This document shows, piece by piece, positions 11,001-32,839 of a DNA stretch of 64,000 nucleotides. A program made the translations under genes and the position numbers. The notes under the pieces are model-generated. The model saw only the letters and a list, made by a program, of their open reading frames with translations. It did not search any database and had not been told where the DNA came from. The stretch comes from Lepas anatifera (lineage: Eukaryota > Arthropoda > Thecostraca > Lepadidae): positions 930,001 to 994,000 of the forward strand of contig JAOTON010000767.1 in assembly GCA_034440635.1 (NCBI GenBank). Direction: 5' to 3'. The first letter of the stretch is position 1. The number at the start of each line of letters is the position of its first letter.

Positions 11001-13434
11001 AAAACTTAGACGAATGCAATGAAAGAAGATATAATCAGAAACATCCAAAAAATAACTAGAGAATGCAAAATGTATGTAAGTACATAAGTAGTAAAAATGA
11101 TGAGGCCCACACATCTTGTGATAGAGCTCCTACTTGTGAGATATGTTGACTTTGAGTTATAAATACAATTAACTTTTAATTTTTTAAGCCCTCCACAAAT
11201 GGGCCATGGCAATGAAATATATGTAAGCAAGTATCATGTTCTCCCAGACTTTCTTAAGCATGAGCTACACTGCACACTTTTGAATGATGTTTTATGTTTT
11301 TTAATGATGTTTTTTATTTTGTTGCTGAAAAGAAGTTTGCTCCAATCAAAATGCATTGGTATTGGGTAAGTTGCACTGCATAAAGTGTGAAAAAAACCTC
11401 CATCAAAAAGATGCAACATAGAAAAGTGGAAAAGCATCTTTAAAAAATGAAGTGTTAATATTCAAACTTTATTTCATTTTTATCATTATTTGCAAGTGGA
11501 ACACAAGTGCTGTAATCATTACTGGAGTAAGCAGCAGTTTGGGGTGGGTGCTGGCTGGATTAGATATTGAGACAATTTTGTTTTGATATTGCTTTTGTAC
11601 ACCAGAAAGACCTAAAAGTAGTATTTGGCATGTCAAATAAAGATAATGTTGACAGATATTGCACCCAGATTTAATTTATAATATGTTAATGAAGGGGTTG
11701 TGATAACATCACAGATGCCCAGACTATTGCATCCTGGGTGACATGGGCAGAACTAGGGGTACTTCCCCCTTGTGATCGACCCTTAAAAGTTGATGACTTC
11801 CCACTGAAAGGTTGCTTCCCCTCCCTCCTCAGGATATGAGTATTGGTACACTAATTATTCCATTGGTGCCTGTGATTGTTGTGTCATCCAAAACTAGTGT
11901 TCACTGGTTCAAATGGTGCCCCTGATCAGGTGCCCCTCCCCTCAGATGAGATATCCTGGATCCACCCATGCAAACACATTTCAGTTGACTGCCAGTTTAG
12001 TTTAGGGAAGCTAGGATGAAAGTGAGACCACCTGTCCCTGTTGCATTCCTCCTGAATCCGTCCATCCGTCTGTGGACGGTCTGAGACTGCTGTCACGCTG
12101 CTTTTGCTATTCATATAGCTCTATTCCCCAATTAAAATCTTAGTTTGGCATTAAAACTTGTCAAACTGGCCCGGGAAGAGACGTGACGAGAAAGTAAACA
12201 ATAAACAGAACGCTAAAACGTAAAAGACGCCATTAAAACAAGGAAACACTGTCCATACAAGGTGAAACAACAAAAACGGGCAAGTAAAAAAACGAGTGGT
12301 GTAGCTTGACTTTAAGTCTGATCTAAAAAATGTTAATTGGTTAATTGGTTCAGCATTCCCAGTAGTAACCAATAATGGCAAATTAAGTATCCCATAAAGA
12401 TGACAAAGATGTTTGTTTGCCCCTACCCCTGCGCGTCCTTCGTCTGCCTCCGCTCCGTCCGTGGCTCGCTTCTCCGTTGCACCGCCCCCCTCGCCTGTAC
12501 ATGCCAGATGTTTCGCGACCGTCCTCTCGGACCCCTCTCACGGGGCTACCGTCCCGCTCACCCCGGCATACTATGTCTGAAAATCGCCTTCCACAGTTTT
12601 TATCTTATTTTCTCGAATCCGTATGTATTTCTTCACTCTCCATGTGCGTATTCCGGCGTTCCTCATTTTCTTTTAATCCTGTCAAGTGTTTTCCTTCTGT
12701 TTTCCTTCCGCCCGGTCATGGGATTTTGTGCCCTCTGATATGTTGCACCATAAAAAAACTGGCGCCCCTTTGGTCCAAATGGCGCCCTCTGGCCCGGCCC
12801 CCCTCTGGGGAGCTCAGTTGTTTGGTGGGGCACCATGTTAGTTCTGGTGAAGGCGAGATACAGGGATAGTACCTGCCCCCCCCCCACTATTCCCTCTGGG
12901 TTCGCCCATGTAATTGTATAGGCTCATCCCGGCGCCTGGCTGCTTTTGCTATTTATATAGATCTATGCTGGATACAAATGGTAGTTATTTGTATTTAATA
13001 TTTATTTGTGTTATTTGTGTCTAAGTTTTATTTATTTGTGTCTAATAGGTCCAAAAAGACGCTGGGTAGGAAATTAGATAGAAGAAAAACTGGAAAAGTG
13101 CAAAAAACGAGAAGGCGAAAAAGTGAAGAAGGAAGTTAGGTATATTGCAAAAAATGTGACAAAAAACGACAAATCATAAACCGCGCACTTAAACTTGGCC
13201 TGGACACTCTTTATGCAATTTTTAGCGGAGGGGGGCTTCTACTTTGGAGTAGGGAATCCAGCTTTGAGTTTTATATTATATCCTATAAAACCTTGCTCAC
13301 TACGTACCACGCGACCTTGGTTCTTGTGGAGTATGGTAGTGTAGTCTGGGCCGGTGTGGCCAAATCCCATGCTGAACGGGTCGGGCGGGTGCAACACAAA
13401 ATTGTGGTGTGGCTTTATTGTCATACTTTACATT
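8077..13434. other. Long AT-rich intergenic stretch
   Basis: No conserved coding segment, RNA gene or complete transposon could be supported. Open frames here are short, AT-rich and lack recognisable motifs. One possible old MITE (11742-11970) is listed separately. Confidence 0.5.
11742..11970. mobile_element. Possible old hAT-type MITE
   Basis: The ends CATGGGCAGAACTAGG and, at the right, CCTGGATCCACCCATG are inverted relative to each other with mismatches and resemble the CATAGGCGGATCTAGG ends found at 51852. No target duplication survives, so this is a tentative call. Confidence 0.35.
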
Positions 13435-13447
13435 CTTGCGTCTCTTT

Positions 13448-13627
13448 AATAATTGTTGGGGTTTAACGACGCACCAACTGCCAGGGTCATACGGCGTCGC
13501 CAACTCTCACCCTGTTGGAAGGGATTTTGGGGATCAGATCGACTTATTCAGAGGCTGCGCCGGGACTTGAACCCGGGACCGGTGGCTTAGAAGACAAGGG
13601 TGCTATCCACTAAGCCACCTCATCCCG
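13448..13627 (-). mobile_element. tRNA-derived SINE with target duplication
   Basis: Read on the minus strand, the 180-bp unit starts with a tRNA-like head. It has an A-box-like TGGCTTAGTGG, a B-box GGTTCAAGTCC and a well paired T-arm. A unique body and a tail ending GTCGTTAAACCCCAACAATT follow. It is flanked by a perfect 13-bp direct repeat CTTGCGTCTCTTT (13435-13447 and 13628-13640), proving insertion by target-primed retrotransposition. The acceptor stem does not pair, so it is not a functional tRNA. Pol III transcription from the internal boxes is expected for the family. Confidence 0.85.
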
Positions 13628-13640
13628 CTTGCGTCTCTTT

Positions 13641-14404
13641 CACCTTCCATTCACTTCCTAAACATTTTTGTAACTAGTCTCTCGCTGCAAGACGATTTCA
13701 GCACGATTTTCTTTCTAAAAGCTGTCTTTTCTATAAAAATATCATCTGAGGTTTTGCTGAATTGTTTGGCCATCATGTTCCATCCCGATCGACCCGTAGC
13801 CAGCAGCTTTTCGCCGAGCCACGCGGCCGTAAAGCCTCGGGGTTTCTGTGCCGGATACCCAGATCCGCGAACAAGTTGCGGTCACGAGTGACTCTGACGT
13901 TCTAATGATAACTTTAGCATGTTTAGAGCGCATGTTTTTAAGTATATAAAGGACCAGAGAATGTTAAGCCACCTTGGTCCAATCTGAAAATGGAAAGTTC
14001 TTAAATTTCGTTTAGCTTTACTCGTGTAACGATGGTTTTAGTTGTTTGCGTTTTTTTTGCCCTGTTGCTTATTTTTGTGTGATTTTTATACTTTTTTATT
14101 TTGGACATTAAAATGTCATTAGATACGCTCATTTGTGCTTTATCCTTGTATGCAACAATAAATGTCGATGCTAAATTTCTGTTCCTTGTCTCCCTCTGGC
14201 ATCTAACTGTAGCGCAATCTAATTTTATACTCTAGGCTATGTATAACCTGCTTTAATATGTATGTGGAAAATTTCCTTGTAAGAATGTATGAAAAGGTTT
14301 CCTGTAAATCTTTATCATTTTTTTCAACACGTGAATCCTAAACAATGAAACTAGAGAAAGATTCATATTTTCAGTCTTTTCAGTGAGTTATTTTCCTTTG
14401 CCAG
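13641..14404. other. Region upstream of the first recognised SART1 exon
   Basis: AT-rich sequence ending in a pyrimidine-rich stretch and CCAG at 14404, which could be the 3' splice site of a 5'-UTR or N-terminal intron. No earlier SART1 exon could be recognised here. Confidence 0.4.
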
Positions 14405-24289
<9,885 letters not shown>

Positions 24290-25955
24290 GTAACCCCGCC
24301 CCTCTCTAACACCGGGAACTGGGCCGACTGCGCCGCGCGAGTCTCCCCCCCTCCCACTGAGGCCGAGAATTGACACCAGAACCCTCATGGCGTAACACTA
24401 TGTGATCCCAAATTGAGCTTTTGGCAGAATGAAACCGACAGAAAAAGTGAAAGATGCAGGAACAAATCACGCCAGGACGGCGCAGTATCTTTTGTGCTGC
24501 TAGTTATACGTTGATATGGTATATATGCCAATAATTTGGGTGTTTTGCATTCGGATGAAACTATTGATCGAGGGGTTTCCTTTGTAATTGTTTAGAGCTC
24601 TTGGGGTGCAGTTTCATCGGCGCAGTATTTCGTATCTTGTGCCATGTGCTGGGCGGTAACCAGTGCTCCGTGGCCTTCAGGTCACAGGTTTCCAAGAACT
24701 GAGGCGGACCCCGCCGCCGGAGCCGCGCTCGTGGAAACCTGCCGGACCGCGCTCGTGGACCGCCGGACCGCCGGCCCGTGGAAACCTGCCGGACCCGGGC
24801 CCCTGGAAACCTGCCGGACCCCGGCTCCTGCCTAACCGAACTGGGCAGCCCTGAATCCAGACGAGCCGTGAAACGCTCGCTGGACTGCGAGGCCGGAGGA
24901 GAAGTGAGCTGCGGTGCGGGGAAACCAGACGAGAAGCGCTGGACGCCGAAGCGCGGAGGACCCGCGCCACGCTGAAGTAGGAGCCTTGTTATTGTAGTGG
25001 CCAGCACTGAGTGTGCGGCTCCAGGTATATTTATCTGGCCAATACTTGGCAGTGGCCCCCGGTGTGCGCTCGCCACATAAAGTAGCAGTGGCTGTTGTGG
25101 TGGTTTATCTGAACACCGGCGGTCCAGTGGCGGCTCAGACAGCCGACGGTGCCTGACGTCCATTGCTGGTTTATTTAAAGCACGTGCCCATCTCCCTCGG
25201 GTACCCACATGCCGGAGTATTCATTTGCATATATAGTTCTATATGTTTTCTTCAAAAGGTATTTCAGATACGAAAGAATCTACACTGGCAATGAGGACAA
25301 TATTTGCCCTGACTCCCATTCGGTTCGGTGTTCACTGGTTTGTAAGCCGACCTCCCTCCCCAACACTCGTTGGTGGCTGTCTACCGATGGTGGACGTGGG
25401 GTGTGGGATCTAGATCAGGTCTGGTGTTTGTGACTGTAGTGTTGGGTCGCTGGTCCGGGACTTGCGGTTTCAACTGTTCGAAGTAGCTGAAGATGCCGTA
25501 GCGACAGAAATATGGGAGCGGTGCCCGACTCCGTCGTTCAGTAGCGTCGTCGTCGCGTAAGCGATGTATGATTACAACATGGGCACATTCCTCCCCCAGG
25601 TGACACCTCCCCTCAAGCTTCAAGCCCCTACTACCGTCTTTCTGGTGGAGCATTTTGGGGACGCGGCTTACCGACCAGGGCTGCCCCGGTACAACAGGCA
25701 TCACGTACGCTCATATATTCGTAAAAAATGGAGACATCCCTAGGGACAGTAGACTGGCTTGCATTACAAATACAAAATCACGTATCGAGAAATGTTCACC
25801 GCCAACAGTCATCATACGCAATGCAAAATAAAGCTATATCACATGAGCCAGCCACTTGCGCCCTCGCAGTCGAATCACACCGTAGCGGCGGGCGCCACAC
25901 AGCGGCTGACGGCCAAACACCCGCTTCTCAAACCGTCCCAGAGGTGGCAGCACCG
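24290..25955. other. SART1 3' flank with a small GC-rich repeat
   Basis: Holds the SART1 3' UTR or a further intron. At about 24715-24840 there are three or four copies of GTGGAAACCTGCCGGACC with GC-rich spacers. No other conserved coding segment was recognised. Confidence 0.45.
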
Positions 25956-26516
25956 TCATCGACCGCTCTGCCGGATGTACAGCGTGGAGTTGGGGCTGGC
26001 CTGAACTTCGCCCGTCACTATTCGGGTCTTGAAATGAGTCATAGTCCGACCTGTGGAAGATAACCGAGTTTTTTTCTCTACATACTCAAATGCATCCGTT
26101 TCAGATAGTTTCTTTTCCAGCAAAACACATTCATCGAACACTTGAGGCGTCCAATCCTGGCCAGCAGGCTGAGAGAACAGGGCTTGGACTTTCTCACTCC
26201 AGGGCCCCAGAGTTTTTTTCACTAATTTATTCAAATTTACTGTGCAGTTGCAGCTTGAGTGTAACAACAAAACACGGAGCCAATTGGAGATTCCAAATTG
26301 CAGCGAAATGACAGCAATACAATCGAAATATGACACCAAAATATCTGTACGAACAGCAGCAGTGCGCATAACCTGTTGTTCGGTACAATATTTTCCATCC
26401 AGGACAAAAGCTACCAGCAGCTTTGCCTCATTAAAGACTGGTATAGGGAAAATCGCCTGACTATCCATCAGCAGAGCGGAGTTAACATACCAGTACAGAA
26501 AACGTTGCAAACACAA
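25956..26516 (-). other. Unassigned open frame, possible exon or old element
   Basis: A 186-codon open frame whose second half (about residues 95-186) has balanced composition, containing GPWSEKVQALFSQPAGQDW and FEYVEKKTRLSSTGRTMTHF. The family is not recognised. It could be a single exon, a fragment of a degraded transposon or chance. It sits just below the end of the L1-like LINE on the same strand but in different-looking sequence. Confidence 0.2.
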
Positions 26517-28499
26517 GACGACTAATTACTTCAATGCAGTTCTTTACTCAGCGGACGGGATTTGACACCATCAGAAGACACATCATCACTCATTGCGTCA
26601 TCACATCTGTCGTATTTCAAATTATTGGTCATTCGATGCATCATACCCTTACAGGATTAATCGGTTAGAGCCCAGTTATAGGTAACAGTAGCCTTTTGAC
26701 ACCATTTTATTTTGTTTGGACATTTTATCGGATAAGAATATCCCAATTCCCCCACTTTTTGTTGAACATTTCAAGACTTCTTTTCATAGATGCAGCGTAT
26801 CTTTCTGTTTCCATATCCATCCTAAGCCTGATCTTAAAATAAGAGATTGTGAGAGGGCTAACAGAGTTTTGAATAATCGATTTCGAGAGGATAATTACAT
26901 GATTAATGAGAATATTGTCGCTATTACCTGCCACCACTTGTGATATACATGTTTTCGCTAATACCCCAGCTTCGCAAATGTGCTTTCAAGGTCATCCAGA
27001 AACACTGAACCCTGGGGGCAAAGGAAAAATTTAAGTTCAATTGTTTCTATTTGAGTATGGCAACGATCACACATGGGGCTAGAAATTAAACCAAACCTAT
27101 AAAGCATAATATTTGTCTTGCAAATCCTAGTCAATATTTTATTATGCAAAGTTGCATAATATGTGGACTTGGAACATTCGTGGACAGAAGAATAAGTATC
27201 GCTCCACGAATCAACACTAAACTGTCTCTCCCAGTATCCTTCCCAAAGCTTGTCCGGTTAATCTTGGTAATTAACAAGAAGTCGGTAAAAATGGCTCGTG
27301 CCATAAGTTTTAAAACAGCAAATTGAATGGCTGGGTGTATAAGTGCGTTTTTAAAGCTCCTCTCTGAACTGCCTGTCTTACTTCTGGCTTCAAAGAATTG
27401 ATTAAGACGTTATAGTCCATTCTGTTAGCATGCTTTAGGTCGAAACGATATCGTAGATTTTCAAACGAATGAAAATTTCCTTGTTCATCAAGTATAACAT
27501 TAAGTCTATTGATTCCTTTGTTAAACGATTGTTCTATTCTTGCGTTTGAGAATCTGCGTGTAAGATCAGAAAACCATAGCCCCATGCTCGGGTAGTCTTC
27601 GCAATATACCGGATAGCTTCCTGTGATTTGAGCCCATGCAAAAAAAAACTTCTTTCCAGAAATCATTTTGAAGCTTGTTTGCAAATGATTGAAGAGACTT
27701 AACATTTCGTTCCCAAAAAGTTGGATCATTACTTATGGTGGACTGGAATAGTTTCACCCAGGCATGCTTTGATTGGAGCTGTCTTCTACCAAGAAGACTT
27801 GAGTGCAATTATGTATTTGTCTAAGGCAACCATGCAAGGCCCCATCACTGTGTCTCTAATAATTGCTTGCCATTTAACTCTTTATTCCTCCCACTCAATG
27901 AGAACATGTTTTTCTTAAATCTTTTCATCGTATTGCTGTCGGGTTTTGGGAGAGTTGTGAATAAGTGAGTAAACTGAGATAACAGAAGTGTTTTCACCAC
28001 GGTAATTTTTCCGATCAGAGATAAATATCTGTGATTCCATACACTAATTATATTCGAAACCTTCGATAGAACATAGAAGAGGTATATTGCAGCATCAAGA
28101 CACACTAAATAACATTATCAAAGTTACACTAAAAAACGTAATCCTCTTCCTCCTCCTTTACCATATTTTTACTCCATATAGGTTTCAGAGCTTTTTCACG
28201 GATACTCGCGGCCTGAGGTACCTTGCCAGCTCAGGGTCTGACATAGGGTCCCGTGAGCACTCGGAAGTCAACTCTGATGCCGGCTCACTCTCCTTCCTCG
28301 GGGACCTACCGGCCATGTCCTGAACATGGCGCGGTATCTAGCCAGCGGTGATAGAATGTTTCGATAGAATGTTTGCATAGTTCAATGACAACACTTCACC
28401 AATGTTATTGCTGAATCTGATTCAGAGTAATTTAAGTGTTGTTATCCATTCAAAAGAAAAATTAAGTTGTTTTGATTAACTAGTTTTGATCTCTGATTT

Positions 28500-29995
28500 A
28501 CTTCAGCTTCGGAAATATGCCCTAACCACGTGGCCTTACATTTTTTCTCATTTGGGAATAAGCCCGAAAACTTGGCGTAAAGACAAAGACAAGACAGACT
28601 TTTTCGAGTCATCCACAGTTAAAAGAACAGTTGTGGCTATTAGTTAACAGTTTAGGCTATTAAACTCCTAGGTCCTCAAAGAGAGCTCGGATGCTATTTA
28701 TATCCCCATCTAATAAACAGGCAGTGTGGTCGGCGTATGCCGACAGCTTGTACTCATTGCTTGAAATCCTTATACCTTGTATTCTTTTATTGAGTCTAAT
28801 TTCGTCCAAAAGGTGTTCTAGTGCCAAAATGAATAGGTAGCAGCTCAATGGATCTCCCTCTCTGCAAGACCGCTGTGAATGAATCGGTTGCGAAAGATGT
28901 CCGTTGTATATGATACGAGCAAAGGACTGAGAATGAAGCAGCTTTACCCACTGTATTATATTTTTTGGAAATAATCTAGCATTTAGACATGCCTCGATAA
29001 CTTTCCAGCTCATAGTATCGAAAGCATTTTGAAAATCGAACGCTATTAGCAATCCCTGTTCTTTTTCTGATTTAGTACTTTAATTAGATCATACAGTGGC
29101 CGAGTGTTATCACCAATAAATCGACCTGGCAGGAAACCAGTTTGTTCGGGGTTTATTAGCACACTGAAAACCGTTTTGATTCTGTGAGCAAGCACTCCTG
29201 ACAGCCGTTTATAACCAACATTTAACAACGTTATTGGTCTATACCCTCCGATTATATTTTTTAGTTTATTCGCTTTAGGGATCAAACAGATAATACCTTC
29301 GCGTAGTGTCAGAGGAAGATTGCCAACATCAATGCTGGATTAAAAAGACGTAGAAGTATAAACTTAAATTTCACCCAAAAAAACTTGTAAAACTCTGCTG
29401 GGAATCCATCTGATCCTGGTGTTTTTAAGTTTTTCATTCTTTTTAAACATAACCCAAGTTCATGTGTTGTGGCGGGACGTGTCAGCAGCGTAACCTGTTC
29501 TGGAGTCAGCTTGATAAAATCCGTTTGATTTAGGTAACTCAACGTCTCCTCAAGGTTTGGTTCTTCCCTTTGCGAGAACAGACGCCGAAAATGGCGAACA
29601 AATGCATTCATTATGTCATTTTGACAGGTGAGCAGACTACTCTCGACTTGAAGGGAGGCTATAGTCTTAGAAGTTATAAGAGGTTTTTCCAAATTGAAAA
29701 AATAAGATGTGGATTTTTCACCAGATTCATAACATCGACATCGTGCCCAGATGATTAAAAATGATTTAAACTGCCTAAGTTTGTCTTGCAATGCCTCATC
29801 ATGCGAGCTTCTTTCATCGTTTTCTGATGTTTGAATATCCTCCCATAAAGTGTCTTCACGTGTTTTACTCTCCTTTGATTTATGTATGCTGTGTGAAATG
29901 GTCTCCGTTCTTAGTTTAATCATAAGAGCCTCCCAAAAAAGATCATCAGGGATTGTGAAACATAGCATACCAAAGTTCTCAAAGTTGTTCTTCAA
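28500..29995 (-). pseudogene. LINE ORF2, reverse-transcriptase part
   Basis: Three overlapping open segments (29995-29309, 29285-29046, 29052-28660) carry, in order, TPGSDGFPAEFYKFFW, GGYRPITLLNVGYK, GFLPGRFIGDN, AFDFQNAFDTMSW, GDPLSCYLFILALEHLL and SAYADHTACLLDG. The catalytic pair usually YADD is YADH, so the active site is lost. Below 28660 a shifted frame continues with GLFPNEKKCKATWLG. Frameshifts separate the pieces. Confidence 0.8.
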
Positions 29996-30178
29996 AACAC
30001 TGCCGTAAACTGGGACTGCGTACTGATCAATTTCCTCCGAAAATGCTGCGTCAATGCGGTCAGTTTAAGCTGTATCATTTAACAGTGACACGTTAAACTT
30101 GTACCATCCATTACCGCTTTTTTATTATTTATCTCCAATTCCAGAGAAATGCAAGATGGCCAGTCCGGTAGCCAGGCA

Positions 30179-30849
30179 TTATGCTGCAATCGCCAACACT
30201 ACTAGACAAATTGCTGGAGATAAGGAAAAATCGAGTCGGGATTGTTTTACAACATGGTTATATCTCCTCCACGTAAATCGCCTCACGTCTGGATTTCTTT
30301 CTCTGTAAATGTCTACGAGCTCATAACGTCGAATTAAGCTATGCACTTCAAGTGCAGCTCTCGAATTATTTTGCCGGACATAATTATGAGTATATATCTC
30401 TTGATCCAGGACTAAATTGAAATCTCCTACTATCACAACTGGAAACATTTCCTTGTTCATCTCTGACACTTGATCACCTATGTGTTTGTAGAAATCCGGA
30501 GAATCTGCATTGGGACCATAGACTGTCACCAAAACGAAATCCATTCCAGCAATCTTGACACTACAAATTAAATAATTTCCATTTTCGTCCCTTACAAGTT
30601 CATTTAGATCTATGGCTTGATTCCTCCCGGTCAGAACTGCTACGCCTGGAGAGTTGTTTGTGTATGAAGCAATTATTGCCTCGCGGCCCCACGCGTTTCT
30701 GAAAATCATTTCATTGCCCTTTTAATGTGAATGTCTTGAAGACAAATTAAATCAGCTTTACACTTGCGCAAATGTTTAAAGACATCGTTCCTCTTTTTGA
30801 AATCAGGTAAACCTCGACAATTAACTGAAATTATTTTCACCCCAGTCAT
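30179..30849 (-). pseudogene. LINE ORF2, AP-endonuclease part
   Basis: Starting at an ATG at 30849 the frame reads MTGVKIISVNCRGL and LRKCKADLICLQDIHI, the first two motifs of an APE-type endonuclease (Asn present; the usual LQET Glu replaced by Asp). A stop near 30720 and a frame change follow. The frame then continues with VAVLTGRNQAIDLNELV, VTVYGPNADSPDFYK, VVIVGDFNLV and FTWRR to a stop at 30179. The Asp-x-Asn motif is kept. The protein cannot be made as one piece. Confidence 0.75.
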
Positions 30850-31518
30850 AATGTGTAAAAAATAATTGACGCACTATAAACTGAAGTTTGCATTAATTAT
30901 AGTGCTTTATCATGTCGATATTAGGACAGTTTGCGCCTGAACACCAGAAAGATGCTTTTACAAGTTATGGTAAGTCTTTTTCTTGAATATAAAGGCTACT
31001 GTTATCTGAATGCCATACCTACAATTTACTGAAAACACACTGAGGCTAGAAAGTCGGCACATATAGATCGAAACCCTGAACAAAGCTCCAGACATTAACA
31101 TCTGTTTCGCGAGATAAAACAGTAACGTAAAGTCGCGTAACACCGAAGTTCATGGAGGGATACAACAACGGCAAGAGTGCGAAAATCTCTCTTGGATGCC
31201 TAAACATATTCAAAAGTATTCTGAACACTTCAAATGACACGAAAAGGAGAACACTTACCAACCTTCCGCAGTGCGTGCTCAGAAACACACGCTTTCGTGA
31301 TCATCAATCACTGCGACGCATGACGCGTTTAGTATCTGTCACTCTCAGCACTTCCTGTACTTTTCCAAGCTCGGCACTCTGATTTTCTGACCATGTTTCA
31401 TGATCTTACAAAAGATCTCACCATGAATACTATACACTGTGTATATACGATTTTGCTTTTTCTGCTGTCGGAGTTCTTGGAATATCTTCTGTTTGTTTGG
31501 CGACAGGTTTTCACTGAT

Positions 31519-32388
31519 TTACAGCTTCTTCTGCACACCAGCTTCTGTGCCTGCAGGTGTTGTCTTGAATCGGTCTTCATAGAGGCGATCACGCACAGAT
31601 CCTCTCGCTACGCTTTTGAAGCGACAGACAATGCTTTTTCGCTTATGGATGCGTACGGCTCCCTCGATGTTGTCGCGAGACACGGGCACGTCCGGCAGGC
31701 ACTGTGTCAGGACCTTCAGCGCCGTGTCTGCCACGTCCTCCGTCCAGTGTTCTGCAGGGACGGGAGGGATAGCATCACCAGATAAGATGAGGTCTGGCTG
31801 TCTCTGCTGAGAGATGAGTTCATCTACGTCATGCTGGAGGGTGGAAATACGCTCGTCCTTCTCGCTAATGCGACGTTGCAGATCGTCTATGACGTTATCC
31901 CTCTCCTCGACGTGCTGCTCTAATTCGTAGATTCTGCCACGCAGACGTTGAATGCCTTCCTTCAGAATCCCGAATTCTCTAGACAGGTCAGCCTTTATCT
32001 GGTCTGCCAGATTGTTCAAGGCAGACAGGAGCATGTCCTGAGTTAAGGGACGAGAGGTGCCACACCGCACGTCACGGTCCGAACAATCAGAGCCGGTTGA
32101 GTGGTCTCTTGATTGGCGAGGCCTTTTGGATGGGCTGAAACTCCGCGGATTTGCTCGTTCAGCTGGGTCTGAGCGGTTGATCATTTCGCGCACGGATGCT
32201 TGCTGGGAACTCGTCGTCCTTGCAGCCGACCTGGCACCGCCACTGGTACGGCCCGCGCCGTGACCGCGGTCGGTCGGCTGCCGCTGAGGGGTGGGCGGGC
32301 GCGGCTGCTGGACTGGCGGACGCTGCTGCTGGGCTGACTGGCCACTGCGTCCTCGGCTTTTCCTATTGCTCATGGTGACTGTCACCAT
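31519..32388 (-). CDS. LINE ORF1 protein (coiled-coil nucleic-acid binding)
   Basis: A 289-residue ORF1-type protein that would coat the LINE RNA. The N-terminal third is basic and rich in Gln, Pro, Ser and Arg. Residues around 125-205 form a predicted coiled coil (LADQIKADLSREFGILKEGI onward, with heptad leucines and isoleucines). The C-terminal part, QCLPDVPVSRDNIEGAVRIH, then VCRFKSV, resembles the RRM-like domain of L1 ORF1 proteins. The frame is open from an ATG at 32388; a second ATG at codon 7 is equally likely. It ends early compared with intact relatives and may be truncated. Confidence 0.65.
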   Translation of the reverse strand: MVTVTMSNRKSRGRSGQSAQQQRPPVQQPRPPTPQRQPTDRGHGAGRTSGGARSAARTTSSQQASVREMINRSDPAERANPRSFSPSKRPRQSRDHSTGSDCSDRDVRCGTSRPLTQDMLLSALNNLADQIKADLSREFGILKEGIQRLRGRIYELEQHVEERDNVIDDLQRRISEKDERISTLQHDVDELISQQRQPDLILSGDAIPPVPAEHWTEDVADTALKVLTQCLPDVPVSRDNIEGAVRIHKRKSIVCRFKSVARGSVRDRLYEDRFKTTPAGTEAGVQKKL

Positions 32389-32839
32389 AAATTTTAAATC
32401 ACTTCAGGTAACTTCTTTCCGGAAACCACTTATCGGCAGCCACACCGTAGTTTATGGACGGGACCCGGCTGGGAATCCACACCCATAGCGCGCCGGTATT
32501 GGGTCGGGCTACGGTGGGAGCACCGGCGCACACGTCCGCCCGGCACCGCTGCTCGCGGAAGACTGAGATAATCGAGCTAGTGTGAAAGCTAGCGAGCAGG
32601 AAACTCGGCAGATTTGGTTCTCAGAAAGGGCCAGCTCAGGTGCCCTGTAACTGTCGCAATTCTCAAGCATATATCAGCATTGCGAGAGAAAAATATGGAC
32701 ATCATTCGACAAGATCCCAAAAATCTACCACTACCACGATCTGGCGTGACCGTAGACTTTGCCTAAAACCTCCACCAGATGGCGTGACCGGTCTCCGCGG
32801 GACCAGCTCTGCGGGCCAGTAGCCGTGCTGGGGCCCCAC

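Larger units (their letters stand above)
26720..32400 (-). mobile_element. Degenerate L1/Tx1-like non-LTR retrotransposon
   Basis: A LINE in minus orientation has ORF1 at 32388-31519, an endonuclease segment at 30849-30179, reverse transcriptase at about 29995-28500, and post-RT and Cys-rich segments to about 26950. The order and the motifs GYRPITLLNVGYK, AFDFQNAFDTMSW, GDPLSCYLFILALEHLL and LIGKITVVKTLLL match the L1/Tx1 group. It is interrupted by stops and frameshifts, and 28140-28440 includes sequence that does not continue the LINE frame. It lies directly downstream of the last recognised PKDCC exon. Confidence 0.85.

Noticed and set aside
12400..12869. Plus-strand frames of 112 and 150 codons
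   Set aside because: Overlapping frames in pyrimidine-rich sequence without domain, signal or splice context.
13553..13627. Functional tRNA gene on the minus strand
   Set aside because: A- and B-boxes and the T-arm are good, but the acceptor and anticodon stems do not pair. The unit is embedded in a 180-bp SINE with 13-bp target duplications.
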